Assembly (NCBI GenBank): GCA_021811745.1
Contig: JAJZNH010000963.1
Span: 1 to 9,037 of the forward strand
DNA length: 9,037 nt
DNA from: Acidobacteriota bacterium
GTDB taxonomy: Bacteria; Acidobacteriota; Terriglobia; Terriglobales; Acidobacteriaceae
Reading direction: 5' to 3'
Shown: piece by piece, positions 5,971 through 9,037 of the stretch
Layout of the letters: the number at the start of each line of letters is the position of its first letter
How positions within the stretch are numbered: the stretch's first letter is position 1
Made by a program: the position numbers and the translations under genes
The notes under the pieces: model-generated
Told to the model about the DNA's origin: nothing
The model's input: only the letters and a program-made list of their open reading frames with translations
Databases searched by the model: none

Positions 5971-6013
5971 TGGACTTCAGCTCTGGCTCGGATACGCCAA
6001 CCGTGGTGTTGCT

Positions 6014-7141
6014 TTAGACGATCCAGCCGCCACCTACCACCTCATCGCCGTCGTAGAACACTGCAGCCTGGCCCGGCGTTACGGCGCGCTGCGGTTCGTC
6101 GAAGGTGGCTTCGACCTCGTCTGGAGAAGCAGACGGATTCAGCGTAGCCCATGCCGGTTCGTGCCGGTGGCGAATCTTTGCCCGCACCCGCATTGGCTCG
6201 CGCAGTTCCGGAACGCTGATCCAGTTCAGCCTCCGTACGCGCAGCGCGCGGGTGCCCAATTCAGCGTCCGCGCCCACGGTCACGCAATGGCTCACAGGAT
6301 CGATCTTCAACACATAGAGCGGCGCTGGGCCCTGGGGACGCCCGACTGCGCCCAGCCCCTTGCGCTGGCCCACCGTGAAGTTAAAGATTCCCTCATGCTG
6401 CCCGACAACTTCGCCGTTGGCGGCTACCAGTTCGCCGGCGGTCTCCGGAATCTGCTCGCCCTGCTCTTCCAGATACGCCGTCAAAAACTGCTTGTAATCA
6501 CCGCCTGGGATGAAACATATCTCCTGCGAGTCGGGCTTGTCGGCCAGCTTCAGTCCGTGCTGGCGGGCCGTCTCGCGCACCTCGGGCTTGGTCATGCGGC
6601 CCAACGGAAACAGCGTGTGCGCCAACTGCTCCTGCGTCAGCCCGAACAGAAAATATGTTTGGTCCTTGGCCAAGTCCGCGGGCCGCTTCAAGATCCACCG
6701 CCCGCGCGCCTCATCGAACTCGTTCACAGCGTAGTGGCCAGTGGCGATGTGCTTTGCGCCAATCGACCGCGCCGTCTTCAGCAACTGATCGAACTTTAGG
6801 TGATTGTTGCAGAGCGAACACGGAATCGGCGTCCGCCCGGCCAGATACTCGTCCACAAAGGGCCGCACCACGTCGCGCTCGAAACGCTCCTCCTGATTCA
6901 CCACGTAGTAGGGAATGCCCAGTTGCTCGGCGACGCGCCGCGCGTCGTAGACATCATCGAGCGAGCAGCAGCGGCCGGCCTTGGGGGCGTCGGGAATTCC
7001 GTGCCGTCCCGCCAGCCGCGTCTGATCCCAGAGCTGCAGCGTCAGTCCTACCACCGTCTCGCCGGAATGGGCGAGGATTGCCGCCGCCGTCGAGGAGTCC
7101 ACCCCTCCAGACATGGCCACGGCAATGGTTGTGTGCGTCAT
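6014..7141 (-). CDS. mnmA: tRNA-specific 2-thiouridylase MnmA
   Basis: MnmA uses ATP to adenylate U34 of tRNAs for Lys, Glu and Gln, then transfers persulfide sulfur to make 2-thiouridine, which stabilises wobble decoding. The 375-residue product has the PP-loop SGGVDSS at 11-17 for ATP, the first catalytic cysteine C108 in PIPCSLCNNHLKF (with C111), and the second, C209, in PDSQEICFIP. The sequence FNFTVGQRKGLG (253-264) is the typical link into the C-terminal OB-like domain, which ends at 375; the length is normal. The GRCCSLDD segment (57-64) gives two further cysteines seen in many non-proteobacterial members. The ATG at 7141 has GAGG 8 bases upstream, within a heptamer repeat array. It lies 150 bases after a cysteine desulfurase gene on the same strand, the probable sulfur donor. 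Confidence 0.97.
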   Translation of the reverse strand: MTHTTIAVAMSGGVDSSTAAAILAHSGETVVGLTLQLWDQTRLAGRHGIPDAPKAGRCCSLDDVYDARRVAEQLGIPYYVVNQEERFERDVVRPFVDEYLAGRTPIPCSLCNNHLKFDQLLKTARSIGAKHIATGHYAVNEFDEARGRWILKRPADLAKDQTYFLFGLTQEQLAHTLFPLGRMTKPEVRETARQHGLKLADKPDSQEICFIPGGDYKQFLTAYLEEQGEQIPETAGELVAANGEVVGQHEGIFNFTVGQRKGLGAVGRPQGPAPLYVLKIDPVSHCVTVGADAELGTRALRVRRLNWISVPELREPMRVRAKIRHRHEPAWATLNPSASPDEVEATFDEPQRAVTPGQAAVFYDGDEVVGGGWIV

Positions 7142-7291
7142 AAGTACAGCCTCTAGCTCCTAGCCTCTAGCCTTTTCTTGCGGTTCGAGGGTCGTAGTTC
7201 GGCCCTGATTTCTTCACGATTTCAATCCGTGCGATGTGCGCGCTGCACATTCAAATCCCCAGCCGGCAACGATCAAGCTGGCAGCTAGAAG
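7142..7291. other. Spacer between cysteine desulfurase and mnmA
   Basis: 150 bases on the transcribed path from the desulfurase to mnmA. Both ends are formed by heptamer repeats (7146-7173 and 7275-7309). In the middle ATGTGC (7234-7239) and GCACAT (7245-7250) make a 6-bp hairpin with a GCGCT loop. No convincing promoter for mnmA is visible, so read-through from the desulfurase gene is possible. Confidence 0.45.
7146..7173 (+). repeat. Degenerate heptamer array upstream of mnmA
   Basis: In-phase 7-base units on the plus strand: ACAGCCT, CTAGCTC, CTAGCCT, CTAGCCT. On the minus strand these give AGAGG and AGGAG motifs every 7 bases directly before the mnmA start at 7141, so the repeat supplies its ribosome binding site. 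Confidence 0.6.
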
Positions 7292-7309
7292 CTAATAGCT
7301 AGGAGCTGC
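7275..7309 (-). repeat. Degenerate heptamer array across the desulfurase stop codon
   Basis: Five in-phase 7-base units on the minus strand: GCAGCTC, CTAGCTA, TTAGCTT, CTAGCTG, CCAGCTT. Related to the array at 7146-7173 but in inverted orientation, so the 10-mer AGCTCCTAGC at 7155-7164 has its exact reverse complement at 7298-7307. The array provides the last codons and the TAG stop of the desulfurase gene. Confidence 0.6.
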
Positions 7310-8449
7310 TTCTATCGGCGCCAGCGCCCGCAAGTGTTCCACGGCTTCCGGAACCGCGCGCAGCACTTGGTCCACGTCCTCGTCGGTCGCCGTCTTCAGC
7401 AGGCTGAAGCGCAGGCTCGCCCGCGCCGCGTTCTTGTCCAACCCCATGGCCATGAGCACGTGGCTGGGCTCGGTCGATCCCGAGTGGCACGCCGAGCCTC
7501 CGCTCACCGCAACGCCCTTCAAATCCAGAGCGATCACCAGTGCCTCGCCCTCCACCTGTTCGAAGCGCATGTTGGTTGTATTGGCTACGCGCGGCGCGCC
7601 TGCGCCGTTCACGCCGGTGCCCGCAATCTCCAGAATCCCCGCTTCCAGCCGGTCGCGCAGCTGCGCCACCCGCTCCATCGTCCCGTCTTCCAAATCCTTT
7701 ATCGCCAGTTCCACGGCCTTGCCCAGGCCCACGATGCCGGGAACGTTCTCAGTGCCGGCGCGCATCCTGCGCTCGTGGTTTCCGCCCAGCAGCAATGCGT
7801 CCAGCGGCGTGCCCCGCCGCACATACATCGCGCCTACGCCCTTTGGCCCGTGCATCTTGTGCGCGCTGATGGTGAGCGCATGACAGCGGAGCCGCCGCAC
7901 GTCCAGCGTCACCTTACCCGCGCCCTGTACTGCGTCGATGTGAAAAAAAACATCCGCCACCGCCGCGATCTTGCCGATCTCATCCACCGGCTGCAAGACT
8001 CCAGTCTCGTTGTTGGCCAGCATCACACTGATCAGTTTCGTCTCCGGGCGCAGCGCCACGCGGATGGCTTCGGGATCGATCAGCCCGTCGGGCTGCGGCC
8101 CCACAAACGTCACCGCCGCGCCGCACTCGGCCGCCCGTTCGGCCGCGCGCATCACCGCCGAGTGCTCAATGGACGTGGTGATCATGTGATCGCCTTCGTG
8201 CAACAGGCCGAATATCGCCGTGTTGTCGCCCTCCGTCCCACCGGAGTTGAACACGACTTCGGCGTCCCGGCAGTTGAAGAACCGCGCCAGCGTCTCCCGC
8301 GCATGGTCCACCGCAGTCCGGGCCTGCTGCCCAGGCGTGTGGATCGACGAAGCGTTCCCGAACCGCTCCATCCAATAGGGGCGCATCACCTCCATCACCT
8401 CCGGAAGCAGGGGTGTGGTGGCGTTCGCATCCATATAGATTCTGCGCAT
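7292..8449 (-). CDS. Cysteine desulfurase, NifS/IscS class
   Basis: A PLP enzyme that converts L-cysteine to alanine and holds the sulfur as a persulfide for delivery to acceptors. The 385-residue product begins MRRIYMDANATTPLLPEV, the typical NifS/IscS start. It has the PLP-stacking histidine H96 (SIEHSAV), the Asp-Ala-Val-Gln PLP pocket at 172-175, the Schiff-base lysine K198 (SAHKMHGPKG) and the catalytic cysteine C321 in SGGSACHSGSTEPSHVL, which marks the class I group. The ATG at 8449 is chosen over a frame reaching 8641, because AGGAGG lies 10 bases upstream and homology starts there. The final residues (AAPSY) come from a heptamer repeat. The order desulfurase then mnmA suggests a dedicated sulfur donor for tRNA thiolation, like YrvO in Bacillus; no iscU, iscA or suf gene is nearby. 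A general iscS-like role cannot be excluded. Confidence 0.95.
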   Translation of the reverse strand: MRRIYMDANATTPLLPEVMEVMRPYWMERFGNASSIHTPGQQARTAVDHARETLARFFNCRDAEVVFNSGGTEGDNTAIFGLLHEGDHMITTSIEHSAVMRAAERAAECGAAVTFVGPQPDGLIDPEAIRVALRPETKLISVMLANNETGVLQPVDEIGKIAAVADVFFHIDAVQGAGKVTLDVRRLRCHALTISAHKMHGPKGVGAMYVRRGTPLDALLLGGNHERRMRAGTENVPGIVGLGKAVELAIKDLEDGTMERVAQLRDRLEAGILEIAGTGVNGAGAPRVANTTNMRFEQVEGEALVIALDLKGVAVSGGSACHSGSTEPSHVLMAMGLDKNAARASLRFSLLKTATDEDVDQVLRAVPEAVEHLRALAPIEAAPSY

Positions 8450-8710
8450 GAAGGGGAAGCCTCCTCCTTTCATTTTATGCGGAGTTGCGGTTCTCCGCTG
8501 TGTTCCAGTCCTCTTTGGCGCGCCCCGCGTCCCGCTCGGCTGCCAGCAGCCACAGCCGGCCCCGGGCGCAAGCCAATCTCCGCAGCTTTTTCTTTCCCTA
8601 ACCTGCCCTCCGTCTGCTAGGCTGGCCTCATCGGGCCCCACGGCCTGCTCGCGGCCGCGGCCTCCGGTTCATTCTCCGGAATCCCAAAAAACGAGTCTGA
8701 AGGAGTTTCC
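8450..8710. other. Divergent intergenic region, desulfurase and DinB-like gene
   Basis: 261 bases that must hold both promoters. On the minus side the desulfurase leader has a strong AGGAGG (complement of 8460-8465). A hairpin with GCGGAG (8479-8484) and CTCCGC (8493-8498) sits about 30 bases before the start codon. Nothing there matches an IscR or cysteine-responsive site I can recognise. No RNA gene is visible. Confidence 0.45.
8700..8705 (+). promoter_or_regulatory. Ribosome binding site of the DinB-like gene
   Basis: AAGGAG lies 5 bases before the ATG at 8711. It confirms that start and the signal peptide reading. Confidence 0.7.
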
Positions 8711-9037
8711 ATGAAGCCGATACACCGTCTATTCACGGCGGCTTGTCTTGCCGCCGCATTCGGTTGCTGCATCCTCGCCTCCCAAGCCCAGGCACAGTCC
8801 GCTGCCGCCAAGTCAATCCTCCCCATGGTGAGCCATATTCAAAGCGAAATCCTCGGCATGGCTGAGGCCATGCCCGCCGACAAATACAACTTCGCTCCCA
8901 CAAAGGCAACCTTTGCGCCCGGTTCGCCGGCTGAATTCGCCACCGTCCGCACCTACGGCCAGGAGCTCACCCATATTGCCTCCATGCCCTTCTTTATCCT
9001 CGCACCGCTCGGCGTCAAGCCCGATCCTGGCGTCAAT
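8711..9037 (+). CDS. Secreted DinB-like protein, N-terminal part
   Basis: The frame is open to the right edge (109 codons). Residues 1-28 are a signal peptide (MKPIHRLFTAACLAAAF then GCC and ILASQAQA) with probable cleavage at AQA|QS. The remainder starts a four-helix-bundle DinB/YfiT-type domain: an initial helix (about 33-50), the segment AEAMPADKYNFAPT typical of the family, then FATVRTYGQELTHIAS with a histidine in the position of the first metal ligand. DinB proteins bind divalent metals, and some are thiol transferases; exported ones are numerous in Acidobacteriota but lack a defined role. A lipoprotein reading (Cys19 or Cys20) was considered, but AFGC is a poor lipobox. It has a strong ribosome binding site and is divergent from the desulfurase gene. 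Confidence 0.75.
   Translation, partial: MKPIHRLFTAACLAAAFGCCILASQAQAQSAAAKSILPMVSHIQSEILGMAEAMPADKYNFAPTKATFAPGSPAEFATVRTYGQELTHIASMPFFILAPLGVKPDPGVN

Larger units (their letters stand above)
5547..6013. other. Convergent intergenic region rich in palindromes
   Basis: This 467-base stretch lies between the 3' ends of the M50 gene (plus) and mnmA (minus). It has no credible gene, though short frames exist on both strands. Nearly all of it is covered by perfect inverted repeats, listed separately: 5572-5601, 5606-5624, 5641-5748, 5740-5758, 5788-5818, 5842-5855, 5918-5936 and 5937-5970. Its base composition is less GC-rich than the flanking genes. Part of it probably serves as bidirectional transcription termination, but the amount of structure exceeds what that needs. 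Confidence 0.7.

Noticed and set aside
7234..7260. Possible tRNA end near the ATTCAAATCCCC string
   Set aside because: It lacks the GTTC T-loop context, no cloverleaf arms could be placed upstream, and the adjacent stem is a simple local hairpin.
8450..8641. 64-residue N-terminal extension of the cysteine desulfurase
   Set aside because: The family starts at MRRIYMDANATTP, and AGGAGG lies just before that ATG.

Overview
The window is a GC-rich, tightly packed piece of a bacterial chromosome holding core genes. The best guess for the host is an Acidobacteriota-type Gram-negative. This rests on a Gram-negative-style FtsQ-FtsA-FtsZ set, secreted DinB-like proteins of a kind common in that phylum, a NifS-type cysteine desulfurase beside mnmA, and degenerate heptanucleotide repeats between genes. 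The taxonomy is an inference from gene content; no rRNA marker is present.

Layout. Positions 1-122 (minus) hold the first 40 codons of an exported protein with a clear signal peptide, preceded by a 353-base non-coding stretch with several inverted repeats. Positions 476-4532 (minus) are a compact division operon read ftsQ, then ftsA, then ftsZ, with gaps of 6 and 22 bases. Upstream of ftsQ, where many genomes carry murB, murC or ddl, there is instead a divergent gene at 4833-5546 (plus) for a small intramembrane metalloprotease of family M50. Positions 5547-6013 are a 467-base convergent intergenic region packed with perfect inverted repeats. Positions 6014-8449 (minus) carry a cysteine desulfurase followed by mnmA, separated by 150 bases bracketed by two heptamer-repeat arrays. 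A secreted DinB-like gene starts at 8711 (plus) and runs off the right edge.

How the genes work together. FtsZ forms the cytokinetic ring, FtsA tethers it to the membrane, and FtsQ links the ring to the periplasmic divisome. The cysteine desulfurase can supply persulfide sulfur to MnmA for 2-thiolation of U34 in tRNAs for Lys, Glu and Gln, an arrangement like the YrvO-MnmA pair of Bacillus. The M50 protease, the DinB-like protein and the partial exported protein have no assignable partners here.

I found no CRISPR array, transposase, phage gene, tRNA, rRNA or defence system. The coding content is ordinary. The least explained parts are the non-coding ones: the 108-base element with 10-bp terminal inverted repeats, the series of palindromes between the M50 gene and mnmA, and the heptamer arrays that form both the end of the desulfurase gene and the ribosome-binding region of mnmA.
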